DNA of 64,000 bases from Chitinophagaceae bacterium (GTDB taxonomy: Bacteria; Bacteroidota; Bacteroidia; Chitinophagales; Chitinophagaceae). Below are positions 18,955 through 27,499 of the stretch, one piece after another. Both the position numbers and the translations under genes were made by a program. The stretch is from contig JACMKU010000079.1 in the NCBI GenBank assembly GCA_014379965.1, forward strand, positions 35,165-99,164. Reading direction: 5' to 3'. How positions within the stretch are numbered: the stretch's first letter is position 1; every line of letters begins with the position of its first letter. The notes below the pieces were generated by a model. That model had not been told where the DNA came from. It worked only from the letters and a program-made list of their open reading frames with translations, and searched no databases.

Positions 18955-20526
18955 ATGCAGAATCTTCCCATCATCGATATTGCCATCATCATCATTTACC
19001 TATTAGCAATGGTGGGGGTGGGGATTTATTTTTCGAGACGAAACAAGAATAGCGAGCAATTTACCAAGGCATCGGGCAAGATTCCAGGCTGGGCAATCGG
19101 TTTATCGATCTACGCCACTTTTTTAAGCAGTAATACTTTTTTGGGTGTTCCGGGTAAAGCATTTGGTAGTAACTGGAATGCTTTTGTTTTTAGCCTCTCT
19201 ATGCCACTGGCAGCATGGATAGCATCGAAATATTTTGTTCCATTTTACCGGAACACTGGTGAAATATCGGCCTATACACATTTGGAAAAAAGATTCGGAA
19301 CCTGGGCAAGGACCTATGCGGTCATCTGTTTTTTACTTACACAGTTTGCAAGAATGGGTACCATCTTCTTTGGTATTGCACTAAGCTTACAGGCATTGAC
19401 TGGTTTCTCAATGTCATCCATCATGATCGTAATGGGAATTTGCATTATCATTTATACAGTATTGGGCGGAATGGAAGCAGTGATATGGACGGAAGTAGCA
19501 CAGGGCATCATTAAAACATTGGGCGCCTTACTGATATTGTTTTTGGTGATAAAGGAAATTCCAGGCGGGTTTTCCAAAGTAATCGAGATTGCCCGGTCAG
19601 ATAATAAGTTAAGTCTTGGCAGCTTTTCGCTGAACTTTACGGAATCCACTTTTTGGGTGATTTTGTTCTATGGCTTCTTTATCAATTTGAATAATTTCGG
19701 CATGGACCAGAATTATATTCAACGTTACCATACCGCTAAATCTTCCAAACAAGCAGGCCAATCGGTTTGGCTATGCGTTGTCATGTATGTTCCTGCTTCC
19801 CTTTTATTTTTTATTATCGGCACATCGCTTTATGCATACTATAATATTTATCCTGAATTGATAGAGCCTGTTAAACTGAATGTGGCGGCGGAAAGATTAG
19901 GAGACGTTTTTACGTCTCAACAGGCAAACGATGTTGCAAATTCTTTAGGTCCCTCGGATTATGGTGATAAAGTGCTACCGCATTTTATGGTAACAAAAGT
20001 GCCGACTGGGTTGGTAGGATTGATTGTATCGGCTTTGTTATCAGCGGCGATGAGCACTATCAGTTCCAATATGAATGCTTCAGCAACGGTATTCACAATG
20101 GATATTTATAAGAAGTATTTTAAACCTGATATCAATGATAAGCAACAACTGTATGTTCTGCATGCCGCTACCGTTGTGTTTGGACTGATCGGTCTAGGTG
20201 CAGGTCTTGCGATGATAGGGGCGAAAAGCTTATTGGATACCTGGTGGGAATTGTCGGGAATTTTTGCCGGTGGCATGCTGGGTCTTTTCTTATTGGGTTT
20301 GATCAGCCGGCAAAGCCGGAATGCGGAAGCGATAACGGGAACCATTATAGGGATCGTTGTTATCCTTTGGATGACATTTTCCGACAGGTTAAGTGGCAAG
20401 TATGATTTTTTGAGGAGCCCTCTGCATAAGAATATGATCATAGTAGTAGGAACGCTGGCGATCTTTTTGGCGGGTTTGATGATGACAAGATTCAGAAGAA
20501 GAAAACTTGAGCCGGGTAATGCCTAA
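18955..20526 (+). CDS. Sodium:solute symporter (SSS family)
   Basis: A 523-residue inner-membrane protein with about 13 hydrophobic helices. Its N-terminus (IDIAIIIIYLLAMVGVGIYFSR, then SGKIPGWAIGLSIYATFLSS) and the segment GLIVSALLSAAMSTISSNMN at about 360-380 are diagnostic for SSS carriers such as sugar, sialate or pantothenate symporters. Some SSS members carry sialic acid, so a 2-keto-3-deoxy acid such as Kdo or Dha is a fitting cargo. It sits between the rhamnosidase-sialidase gene and the aldolase gene. Cargo is inferred. Confidence 0.8.
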   Translation: MQNLPIIDIAIIIIYLLAMVGVGIYFSRRNKNSEQFTKASGKIPGWAIGLSIYATFLSSNTFLGVPGKAFGSNWNAFVFSLSMPLAAWIASKYFVPFYRNTGEISAYTHLEKRFGTWARTYAVICFLLTQFARMGTIFFGIALSLQALTGFSMSSIMIVMGICIIIYTVLGGMEAVIWTEVAQGIIKTLGALLILFLVIKEIPGGFSKVIEIARSDNKLSLGSFSLNFTESTFWVILFYGFFINLNNFGMDQNYIQRYHTAKSSKQAGQSVWLCVVMYVPASLLFFIIGTSLYAYYNIYPELIEPVKLNVAAERLGDVFTSQQANDVANSLGPSDYGDKVLPHFMVTKVPTGLVGLIVSALLSAAMSTISSNMNASATVFTMDIYKKYFKPDINDKQQLYVLHAATVVFGLIGLGAGLAMIGAKSLLDTWWELSGIFAGGMLGLFLLGLISRQSRNAEAITGTIIGIVVILWMTFSDRLSGKYDFLRSPLHKNMIIVVGTLAIFLAGLMMTRFRRRKLEPGNA

Positions 20527-20617
20527 AACAGGAATATCCTACCGCAGAATAGTTAGATTTCACATTTTCCAAGGCTTGCAAAAATTGAATATTTATTGAT
20601 TCTAAAATTGGGTTATT

Positions 20618-21595
20618 ATGTCTGAAAAGAAATTTGTGCCGGTTATGATCACACCATTTAACCTGAAGGCGAAGGTTGATTTGGATGCTGTAAGTACATT
20701 GATCGATTTTTACCTGGCTGCCGGCGTAAAAGGATTTTTTGCGAACTGCCTCAGCAGCGAAATGTATAGCATCACAGAAGACGAACGGCTTGAATTGACA
20801 AGGCATGTTGTAAAATATGTAAATGGTCGTGTGCCTGTTGTTGCTACCTCTTCATTTGGATTAACAATCGAAGATAAGGCCGAGTTTACAAAAAGAATTT
20901 TCGATACGGGCATTGCTGCGGCCATCTTGATCACGGGACACTATGCAAATGTGGAGGACAGTGACGATATACTGCTTCGCAATTTTGATAGGATGTTTAA
21001 ACTTACTGGGAGCATCCCTTTAGGTATGTATGAATGCCCGGCGCCTTATAAGAGGATTATTGGAACGGAAGTCTTCAAAACCTTGCTGAGCGCAAACCGG
21101 ATGGTATATCATAAGGATACCTCTATTGATCTGGAGAAGGTGAAGGCAAAACTGGATATAGTAAAAGCTGAAAAGAACGATCTTGAATTTTATGATGCAC
21201 ATTCACCAAATGCTATGTACAGTTTGCAAATGGGTGCAAAAGGAATGTCGAGCATCAGCGGAAATTTCTATCCGGAAATTTTGGTTTGGATGGTAAACAA
21301 TGCGACGGACCCCAGTAAACAGGAGGAAGTAAAATGGCTGCAATCAGAGATCAGCCGGGTTGATCCATTGATCCATATTGCCTATCCGATGAGTGCAAAG
21401 TATTTTCTACGTAAGAGAGGCTTACCGGTAAGAACAATAAGCCGGGCAACTGCTTTGGAACTTACACCTGAACAGAAGAAGACGCTGGATGGAATTCATG
21501 ATAATTTTATTGGTTGGTGTGAAAAGCTTGATATTAAACCAGTGGATGTTGAATCGCTTATGTTACCAAAGGTTCCATTAGACCCTGCCATTTAA
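20618..21595 (+). CDS. DHDPS/NAL-family aldolase-like protein, copy 1
   Basis: A 325-residue cytoplasmic TIM-barrel protein of the dihydrodipicolinate synthase / N-acetylneuraminate lyase family. The Schiff-base lysine is K166 (HKDTS), the proton-relay tyrosine is Y138 (MYECP), and the usual GTTGE loop is replaced by NCLSSE around residue 45. These class I enzymes form or cleave pyruvate aldol adducts. The altered loop argues against lysine biosynthesis. Its neighbours are a reductase, a kinase and a PdxA dehydrogenase. I infer cleavage of a 2-keto-3-deoxy sugar acid from RG-II (Dha or Kdo). A dehydratase role is the alternative. A 91-base gap precedes it, so an internal promoter is possible. 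Confidence 0.75.
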   Translation: MSEKKFVPVMITPFNLKAKVDLDAVSTLIDFYLAAGVKGFFANCLSSEMYSITEDERLELTRHVVKYVNGRVPVVATSSFGLTIEDKAEFTKRIFDTGIAAAILITGHYANVEDSDDILLRNFDRMFKLTGSIPLGMYECPAPYKRIIGTEVFKTLLSANRMVYHKDTSIDLEKVKAKLDIVKAEKNDLEFYDAHSPNAMYSLQMGAKGMSSISGNFYPEILVWMVNNATDPSKQEEVKWLQSEISRVDPLIHIAYPMSAKYFLRKRGLPVRTISRATALELTPEQKKTLDGIHDNFIGWCEKLDIKPVDVESLMLPKVPLDPAI

Positions 21596-21609
21596 TCTTA
21601 AAGATAAAA

Positions 21610-22761
21610 ATGCTTGATACTTCTTTGAAAATAAGTTTTCCCGGCAAGCTTGTCTTTGGGAACGGAACCCTATTGCAGTTAGCGGATGATTTGGTCCAAT
21701 TAAAATCCAAGAAAGTTTTTATTACCACTATTGAGCCATTGAAGCCTGCCATCTATGAATTCCTTGAAAAGCTTACTCAAAACAAGGTTGAGGTCTTATC
21801 TGATACTTCTATTGTACAGGAACCAACGTTCAGTGATTTTGAAAGGCTAATGACTAAAGTGAGACCATTTGATCCGGATTTAGTGATTGGAATTGGAGGG
21901 GGAAGCGTATTAGATATTGCAAAACTGGTAGCTGCACAATTAGGTAATGCACAGAAGTTAAGTGATTATGTAGGCATCAATTTGTTAAAGGGAAGAGGAA
22001 GGAAATTGGTTTGTGTACCCGCTACTTCCGGAACGGGCAGCGAGGTTTCTCCCAATGCAATATTGGTAGATGATGCAGATAACCAGAAGAAAGGGATTAT
22101 CAGTCCATTTCTTGTACCGGATATTGTTTATGTTGACCCTTTGCTTACTTTATCTGTGCCGGCATCCATTACTGCTGCAACAGGACTAGATGCATTGACC
22201 CATTGTCTCGAAGCCTATACCAATAAGTTTTCGCAATCCTTTATTGACATCTATGCCTATGAAGGGATGCGACTGATCGCCGGGAATATTATCAATGCGG
22301 TGGAAGACGGGAATCATATTGGGGCACGGGAGAAAGTTGCCATGGGCAGCTTGCTGGGAGGGTTCTGTCTCGGGCCTGTGAATACGGCCGGAGTACATGC
22401 ACTATCGTATCCACTGGGGAGCATGTTTCATCTGGCACATGGTCTATCAAACGCCTTGCTTCTGCCGTATGTAATGGAGTATAATATACCTGCGGCCACA
22501 AAGAAGTATGCTGAAGTTGCGATGGCACTAGGGTGTGAGAGAAGGGGTAGCGATGAGGAAACAGCGCTCGCTGGGGTGCAACGGGTGAGGGATTTAGTTA
22601 AAGCTTGCGGTATTCCAGCGACATTAAAAGAGGTGAATGTGCCTTTATCAGCGATCCCGCAAATGGCAGCCGATGCCATGAAGATTCAGAGATTATTGAA
22701 GAATAATCCCAGGCTTATTGAAGAAAAAGATGCAATAGAAATTTATAAAGCTGCTTATTAA
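21610..22761 (+). CDS. Iron-containing alcohol dehydrogenase family protein
   Basis: A 383-residue cytoplasmic enzyme. GIGGGSVLDIAK (about 95-106) is the nucleotide-binding motif. GLDALTHCLEAY (Asp and His), HALSYPLG and HLAHGLSNA supply the metal-binding Asp/His set of group III alcohol dehydrogenases. These reduce aldehydes or oxidise alcohols with NAD(P)H. It lies between two aldolase-like genes, with 14 bases before it and no gap after it. In the proposed route it would reduce the four-carbon aldehyde acid left after aldol cleavage of Dha to D-threonate. That assignment is inferred; the family call is firm. Confidence 0.85.
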   Translation: MLDTSLKISFPGKLVFGNGTLLQLADDLVQLKSKKVFITTIEPLKPAIYEFLEKLTQNKVEVLSDTSIVQEPTFSDFERLMTKVRPFDPDLVIGIGGGSVLDIAKLVAAQLGNAQKLSDYVGINLLKGRGRKLVCVPATSGTGSEVSPNAILVDDADNQKKGIISPFLVPDIVYVDPLLTLSVPASITAATGLDALTHCLEAYTNKFSQSFIDIYAYEGMRLIAGNIINAVEDGNHIGAREKVAMGSLLGGFCLGPVNTAGVHALSYPLGSMFHLAHGLSNALLLPYVMEYNIPAATKKYAEVAMALGCERRGSDEETALAGVQRVRDLVKACGIPATLKEVNVPLSAIPQMAADAMKIQRLLKNNPRLIEEKDAIEIYKAAY

Positions 22762-23604
22762 ATGAATACGGGTAAAAAATATACCGGCGTGATTGTTCCG
22801 GCTGTGACGCCGCTTACAGCGAAGCTTCACCTGGATGAGTCGGCCGTGGCAAGGATGTTATCGTTGTTTTACCAGTATAACATCTCTCCCTTTATCCTGG
22901 GCACAACTGGTGAATCGGCGTCATTGTCACTTCAGCTGAAGAAAGACTATGTGCTGGCTGCGGAGAGAAATAAGAAAATGGGTACACTTCTTTATGCCGG
23001 CATAGGGTCTAATGTACTGACGGAAAGTATTGAGTTTGCGGATTATTGTGCTATTCACGCGATAGATGTGGTCGTCGCTACATTGCCGTCTTATTATCCT
23101 TTGACTGAAAAACAGATGTTAAAGTATTTTCTTCAACTGGCGGATAGTATCAAATTGCCGCTTTTTCTTTACAACATTCCCGCCACCACTCACATGAGCC
23201 TGCCATTGCATATAGTCGATGAGTTAAGCCGACACAAAAATATTGTAGGAATAAAAGACAGTGAGAGAAGTGAGGAGAGGATGCGGGAATCGTTGAAATT
23301 GTGGAGGGGCAGAGATGATTTTCATTATATTCTGGGTTGGGCCGTTAAAAGTTCGGAGGCTTTATTACTAGGCGCTGACGGACTCGTGCCTAGCACCGGT
23401 AACCTTTACCCCGATGTCTATGCGGGCATGCTGAATGCCTTCAAACTTGGCGACAAAGTGAAATTAAGTGAAATGCAGGCACTCGGAGATGAATATGGAG
23501 CACTCTACCAAACGGAACGCACACTTGGGGAGAGCCTGCGCGCTTTAAAATTATTGATGAAGGAGAAAGGCTTGTGTGAAGAGTACGTGATGCCCCCATT
23601 ATAA
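22762..23604 (+). CDS. DHDPS/NAL-family aldolase-like protein, copy 2
   Basis: A 280-residue cytoplasmic protein, 45 residues shorter than copy 1 and clearly diverged from it. It keeps the classical loop LGTTGES (about 46-52), Y137 (LYNIP) and Schiff-base K165 (GIKDS). The complete motif set supports real aldolase or synthase activity. It starts on the base after the dehydrogenase stop codon. Two different family members in one operon suggest two different 2-keto-3-deoxy acids, for which RG-II offers Kdo and Dha. A housekeeping dapA role is unlikely in this operon but cannot be excluded from sequence. Confidence 0.8.
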   Translation: MNTGKKYTGVIVPAVTPLTAKLHLDESAVARMLSLFYQYNISPFILGTTGESASLSLQLKKDYVLAAERNKKMGTLLYAGIGSNVLTESIEFADYCAIHAIDVVVATLPSYYPLTEKQMLKYFLQLADSIKLPLFLYNIPATTHMSLPLHIVDELSRHKNIVGIKDSERSEERMRESLKLWRGRDDFHYILGWAVKSSEALLLGADGLVPSTGNLYPDVYAGMLNAFKLGDKVKLSEMQALGDEYGALYQTERTLGESLRALKLLMKEKGLCEEYVMPPL

Positions 23605-23607
23605 AGA

Positions 23608-24663
23608 ATGAATTTTAATATGAATAAAAAACCAATCATTGCTATCACCATGGGCGACCCCGCCAGTATTGGTCCCGAGATAGCTGTGAAAGCTTTACTT
23701 GAAAAAAGTATACATGATATCTGCAGGCCCCTCCTGGTCGGTGATGTAGCAGTATTCGATCAGATCATCGGCAAGCTGAAACTCGGAGCCAGGGTAAATG
23801 CCATTCAAAAGGTAAATGAGGCACAATTTGATCGGGGCGTGATCGATGTATTTGATCTAAATATTACAGATCTCAACAAGTTGCATTTCGGAAAGATTGA
23901 TGCAATGTGTGGCGAAGCATCTTTCCAGGCAGTGAAGAAAGTGATTGAACTGGCTTTAGCTGGGGAAGTGGATGCTACTGTGACAGGTCCAATCAACAAA
24001 AAATCTATTAATGAGGCGGGACATCATTTTGCCGGGCATACAGAGATCTATGCACACTATACCGGCACAAAAAAGTATGCTATGCTACTCGTTGAGGATA
24101 ATATCAATGTCATTCATGTGAGTACCCATGTATCGCTACGTCAAGCTTGTGATCTGGTAAAGAAGGACAGGATTGTGCAGGTGATCGAATTAATTGTTGA
24201 CGGCTTGAAACGATTGGGAAAAACCAATCTGAAAATAGGAGTGGCCGGGCTCAATCCCCATGCGGGAGACAGCGGACTGTTTGGTACTGAAGATGACCTG
24301 GAGATACTGCCGGCAGTGCTGGAGGCAAGAAATCTTGGGTATGACGTGGAAGGCCCCGTTCCCCCGGACACCATGTTTGCAAAGGCAGCCATGGGTGCTT
24401 ATGGCGGGGTAGTGGCCATGTATCACGACCAGGGGCATATTCCATTTAAGCTCGCGGGATTTAAGTGGAACGCAGAAAAGCAACAGATGGACAGTGTCAA
24501 AGGCGTGAATATAACATTAGGCTTGCCAATTATTCGTACTTCAGTCGATCACGGAACTGCATTTGAGATTGCAGGCAAAGGAATTGCCAGTGCAGACGCC
24601 ATGATATTAGCTATTGAAAGCGCAGTTCAATTAAGTAAAACCAGAATAACCGTTGAGTCATGA
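23608..24663 (+). CDS. PdxA-family dehydrogenase (PdxA2-like, 4-phospho-tetronate type)
   Basis: A 351-residue cytoplasmic enzyme; ATG 23620 is an alternative start. ITMGDPASIGPE (13-24), TGPINKKSIN, GHTEIYA, NPHAGDSGLFG and YHDQGHIP are PdxA signatures, including the His ligands for the divalent metal. True PdxA makes vitamin B6, but the PdxA2 subgroup, found beside DUF1537 kinases, oxidises 4-phospho-D-threonate or -erythronate, and the product loses CO2 to give DHAP. Here it overlaps the DUF1537 kinase by 4 bases, which favours the PdxA2 role. Vitamin B6 synthesis is not supported by the neighbours. Confidence 0.85.
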   Translation: MNFNMNKKPIIAITMGDPASIGPEIAVKALLEKSIHDICRPLLVGDVAVFDQIIGKLKLGARVNAIQKVNEAQFDRGVIDVFDLNITDLNKLHFGKIDAMCGEASFQAVKKVIELALAGEVDATVTGPINKKSINEAGHHFAGHTEIYAHYTGTKKYAMLLVEDNINVIHVSTHVSLRQACDLVKKDRIVQVIELIVDGLKRLGKTNLKIGVAGLNPHAGDSGLFGTEDDLEILPAVLEARNLGYDVEGPVPPDTMFAKAAMGAYGGVVAMYHDQGHIPFKLAGFKWNAEKQQMDSVKGVNITLGLPIIRTSVDHGTAFEIAGKGIASADAMILAIESAVQLSKTRITVES

Positions 24664-25754
24664 TCGCAGTAATCGCAGATGATTTTACCGGCGCGGCCGA
24701 ACTGGCCGGGATCAGCTTGCGGTACGGGTTGAAAGTTGGTATTAGTTTAAATAATGAGATTGATACCGATGTTGATGTGCTGGTTGTTAATACAGACAGT
24801 AGGTCTTTGAAGAAGAAGGAGGCGCTCGAAGCGACAGCCGGCGCAATACAGAGAGTACTGGCGCTGAAACCGGGGATCCTTTATAAAAAAATTGATTCCG
24901 TGCTACGTGGTTATGTTCTGGAGGAATTGGAGATACAGTTGCAATTGACTGGTTTGAATAAAGTTTTGGTAGTGCCTGCTAATCCAACCTTGGGGAGAAC
25001 GGTCACTAATGGGCACTATTTTGTTGATGGGAAGCCAATACATGAATCTGCATTTTCGACTGATCCTGAATTCCCGGTCAAGAGTTCGGAAATTAAGAGA
25101 ATGCTTAACAGTGATACGATGGAAGTAATCAAGCCTTCCGATCCATTACCACGAGAGGGCATCGTAGTTGGAGAGTGTACGAGCGAAAATGATTGCAAGG
25201 CATGGGCTGATAAGATCGACAACAGTTGGATACTAGCGGGTGCGGGGGATTTTTATGCTGCATTACTCGGAAGAAAGTTTCGACCACAAGAACAGTCTGG
25301 CTTCCAATGGGAAGGTCCACACCTGTATGTGAGTGGCACATCTTTACGGGAGCGGAAGGAGTTTATAAGAGAAATTGACAGAAAGCAGCATTGTGTTTCG
25401 TACTTGCCGCGAATAATTGATGAAGACTGGCTCAATGAGACAGTAGACATATTGAGAGCGAGGCAAAAATTAATTATTGCGATTGATGATGCTGGCGATA
25501 CGGCTTCGGTACTGCGGGGCCGAATGGCAGAAGCCGTAACCGGGATCCTTGCGAGGGTGCACGTCTGGGAGATATTCATTGAAGGAGGCTCTACTGCGGC
25601 GGCGATTTTGAAGGAAATGAAGATTGAGAAACTGTCTCCGATTAATGAATTAGAAAGAGGGGTAGTGAGGATGAAGGCCAATGATCTATTTATTACTGTA
25701 AAACCAGGAAGCTATGAGCTGCCGGAGGAGATAGAACGGTTATATAACCCCTAA
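24660..25754 (+). CDS. DUF1537 four-carbon acid sugar kinase (D-threonate/erythronate kinase-like)
   Basis: A 364-residue cytoplasmic protein. Its ATG overlaps the TGA of the PdxA gene (ATGA), showing translational coupling. IADDFTGAAELAGISL at the start and KKIDSVLRG around 80 are the N-terminal sugar-acid-binding motifs of DUF1537. The C-terminal part (FIEGGSTAAAILKEM, around 306-320) binds nucleotide. Family members phosphorylate D-threonate, D-erythronate or 3-oxo-tetronates. With the coupled PdxA partner this is the known two-step conversion of D-threonate to DHAP. It ends this block; a repeat-filled gap follows. Confidence 0.85.
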   Translation: MIAVIADDFTGAAELAGISLRYGLKVGISLNNEIDTDVDVLVVNTDSRSLKKKEALEATAGAIQRVLALKPGILYKKIDSVLRGYVLEELEIQLQLTGLNKVLVVPANPTLGRTVTNGHYFVDGKPIHESAFSTDPEFPVKSSEIKRMLNSDTMEVIKPSDPLPREGIVVGECTSENDCKAWADKIDNSWILAGAGDFYAALLGRKFRPQEQSGFQWEGPHLYVSGTSLRERKEFIREIDRKQHCVSYLPRIIDEDWLNETVDILRARQKLIIAIDDAGDTASVLRGRMAEAVTGILARVHVWEIFIEGGSTAAAILKEMKIEKLSPINELERGVVRMKANDLFITVKPGSYELPEEIERLYNP

Positions 25755-25771
25755 GTTTAACGAGAAGGAAA

Positions 25772-25900
25772 AATAGGGAGAGAAAGAGAAACAGAAACAG
25801 GAACAGAAACAGAAACAGAGCGAGAAACAGAGCGCCTGCCCGCCGTAGCGTAAGTGGAGGCGGGAGGGTGGGCAACCCATAACTCATTTGCTTCGCTTCG
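25772..25900. repeat. Simple repeat plus GC-rich palindrome and Cys-free filler in a 188-base gap
   Basis: About 25772-25832 is a purine-rich run of near-repeats of gaaaca/gaacag. Positions 25839-25844 (cccgcc) pair with 25859-25864 (ggcggg) around a 14-base loop. A second short cgcttcgctcgc-type motif lies at about 25891-25906. The palindrome is of a type I recall as an interspersed repeat in Bacteroidota. It separates the tetronate block from the next transporter and may end transcription. No gene is seen in 25755-25942. Confidence 0.6.
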
Positions 25901-25942
25901 CTCGCAATGATGAATCATAACCCGTAACTATTACTAGATCGA

Positions 25943-27499
25943 ATGAACCACCTACACCCGATAGACTATATCATCATCTTGCTGGTCTTGGGTATTACCC
26001 TCTACCTGGGCTTCCGGTTTTCTAACAGGCAGAATACAACCGAGGCATATTTCCTATCTAAAGGCAATTTCCCTGCTTGGGCTCTGGGCTTGTCTCTATT
26101 ATCAACACTAATTAGCAGCGTGACCTTCCTGGGCTACCCGGCGCAGGGCTATACCAGTAACTGGATATTACTGGTGCAGGGTCTTATGGTTCCCATCGTC
26201 TTATTGGGTGTAATCTGGTTTATCGTACCATTGTTCCGGAAAGTCATAGGGCTCAGCACGTATGAGTATTTTGAGAAACGGTTTGGAAGTTTTGCCCGGT
26301 ACTACACCTCGTCGTCATTTATTATTCGGCAGTTTGCTGGAATGGGTACCGTACTGTTCCTCATTGCCGTTGCCATACATGAAATGACCAATATCAGCCC
26401 TTTCATTATTCTTGCCGTGGTTGGTTTCGTATTGGTAATAGTGAATCTGAAAGGGGGAATGCAGGCCGTCATCTGGCTGGATGTGTTCCAGGGGTTCATG
26501 TTATTTGCCAGCGGCATCATCTGCCTTGGCGTTATCTTATTTTCGATCAAGGGCGGTGTTCCTGAAGCCATAAGCGTCGCATCGGCGAATGACCGTACCG
26601 GTTTCGGTCCTTATGATATCCGATTCACGCAACTTAGTTTGATTGTGATGATCGTTAACGGGGCTTTCTATGCAATTCAGAAATATGGCACTGACCAAAC
26701 CGTGGTGCAACGTTATCTCACCGCTAAAACAGATAAGGCAGCTATTAAAGCTTCATTGCTGGGTATTTCACTTACGATTCCTATCTGGGCCATCTTCATG
26801 TTTATCGGCACAGCTTTGTTTGTTTTCTATAAGCAACAACCATTACCCGCGGGAATGAAGGCAGAAGCCGTCTTCCCACATTTTATAATGACGCAGCTGC
26901 CCACAGGCGTTGTGGGTTTCATCGTAGCGGCATTAATCAGTGCAGCTATCTGCAGCCTTAGCGCCGACCTGAATTCGCTGGCGGCGGTGGGCATCCAGGA
27001 TTATTATAGGAAGCTACGACCGAATAAAACCGACAAGCAATATCTCTTCACCAGCAAGTTATTTGTAGTCATATCGGGAATAGTATCGATCGTTATTGGG
27101 GGATTGTACCTGCTTGCTGGGAATGAAGGCGTACTAGGAGTGATCTTCACCATTTATGCCATTTTTTCCGGGGGTATTGTTGGTATCTTCCTACTAGGGC
27201 TCTTTAGCGCAAGGGCCAATCGGCAAGGTGTTAACATTGGTATCATCACATGTATTTTGTTTACGGCATGGGCTTTTTTCACAAGTACTCCCTTGGGTGT
27301 GAAGAATCCACAGCTGCTGCTTGACATGGGTGATTTTAACTTTACACACCATAAACTAATGCTTGGTGTTTATAGCCACCTGGTCGTGATCGTTGTCGGT
27401 TATGTTGCCAGTCTCTTTTTCCCGAAACCCGTGCTTGAAAAGAATCTATTATATAGCAGTTGGAAAGAAAATAGAAAATATGATGACATTCAAAAATAA
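25943..27499 (+). CDS. Sodium:solute symporter (SSS family), second copy
   Basis: A 518-residue polytopic inner-membrane protein. IDYIIILLVLGITLYLGFRFS, LSKGNFPAWALGLSLLSTLI and GFIVAALISAAICSLSADLN match the SSS family. It is related to, but clearly different from, the copies at 18955 and 33587, so the three are not recent duplicates. It stands at the head of a two-gene unit with a secreted esterase/TIM-barrel protein whose start overlaps its end, which suggests that it imports the product of that enzyme. Cargo is unknown. Confidence 0.8.
   Translation: MNHLHPIDYIIILLVLGITLYLGFRFSNRQNTTEAYFLSKGNFPAWALGLSLLSTLISSVTFLGYPAQGYTSNWILLVQGLMVPIVLLGVIWFIVPLFRKVIGLSTYEYFEKRFGSFARYYTSSSFIIRQFAGMGTVLFLIAVAIHEMTNISPFIILAVVGFVLVIVNLKGGMQAVIWLDVFQGFMLFASGIICLGVILFSIKGGVPEAISVASANDRTGFGPYDIRFTQLSLIVMIVNGAFYAIQKYGTDQTVVQRYLTAKTDKAAIKASLLGISLTIPIWAIFMFIGTALFVFYKQQPLPAGMKAEAVFPHFIMTQLPTGVVGFIVAALISAAICSLSADLNSLAAVGIQDYYRKLRPNKTDKQYLFTSKLFVVISGIVSIVIGGLYLLAGNEGVLGVIFTIYAIFSGGIVGIFLLGLFSARANRQGVNIGIITCILFTAWAFFTSTPLGVKNPQLLLDMGDFNFTHHKLMLGVYSHLVVIVVGYVASLFFPKPVLEKNLLYSSWKENRKYDDIQK

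Noticed and set aside
20527..20617. Candidate promoter (taaaattg near 20600 with a TTG upstream)
   Set aside because: The spacing to the TTG is about 24 bases and the match is partial, so it is not listed as a feature.
22762..23604. Lysine biosynthesis gene dapA
   Set aside because: It is embedded in a sugar-acid operon with no other lysine genes, though motifs alone cannot exclude it.
23608..24663. Vitamin B6 gene pdxA
   Set aside because: It is fused by overlap to a DUF1537 kinase and follows an aldolase and dehydrogenase, matching the tetronate PdxA2 pattern.
25772..25832. Short near-repeats suggesting a CRISPR array
   Set aside because: Units are 6-7 bases without spacers of constant length and no cas genes are nearby.
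25693..25887. A - strand open frame coding for a Phe/Leu run, seeming to be a small membrane protein
   Set aside because: It is produced by the simple gaaaca repeat read backward and overlaps the end of a real gene.
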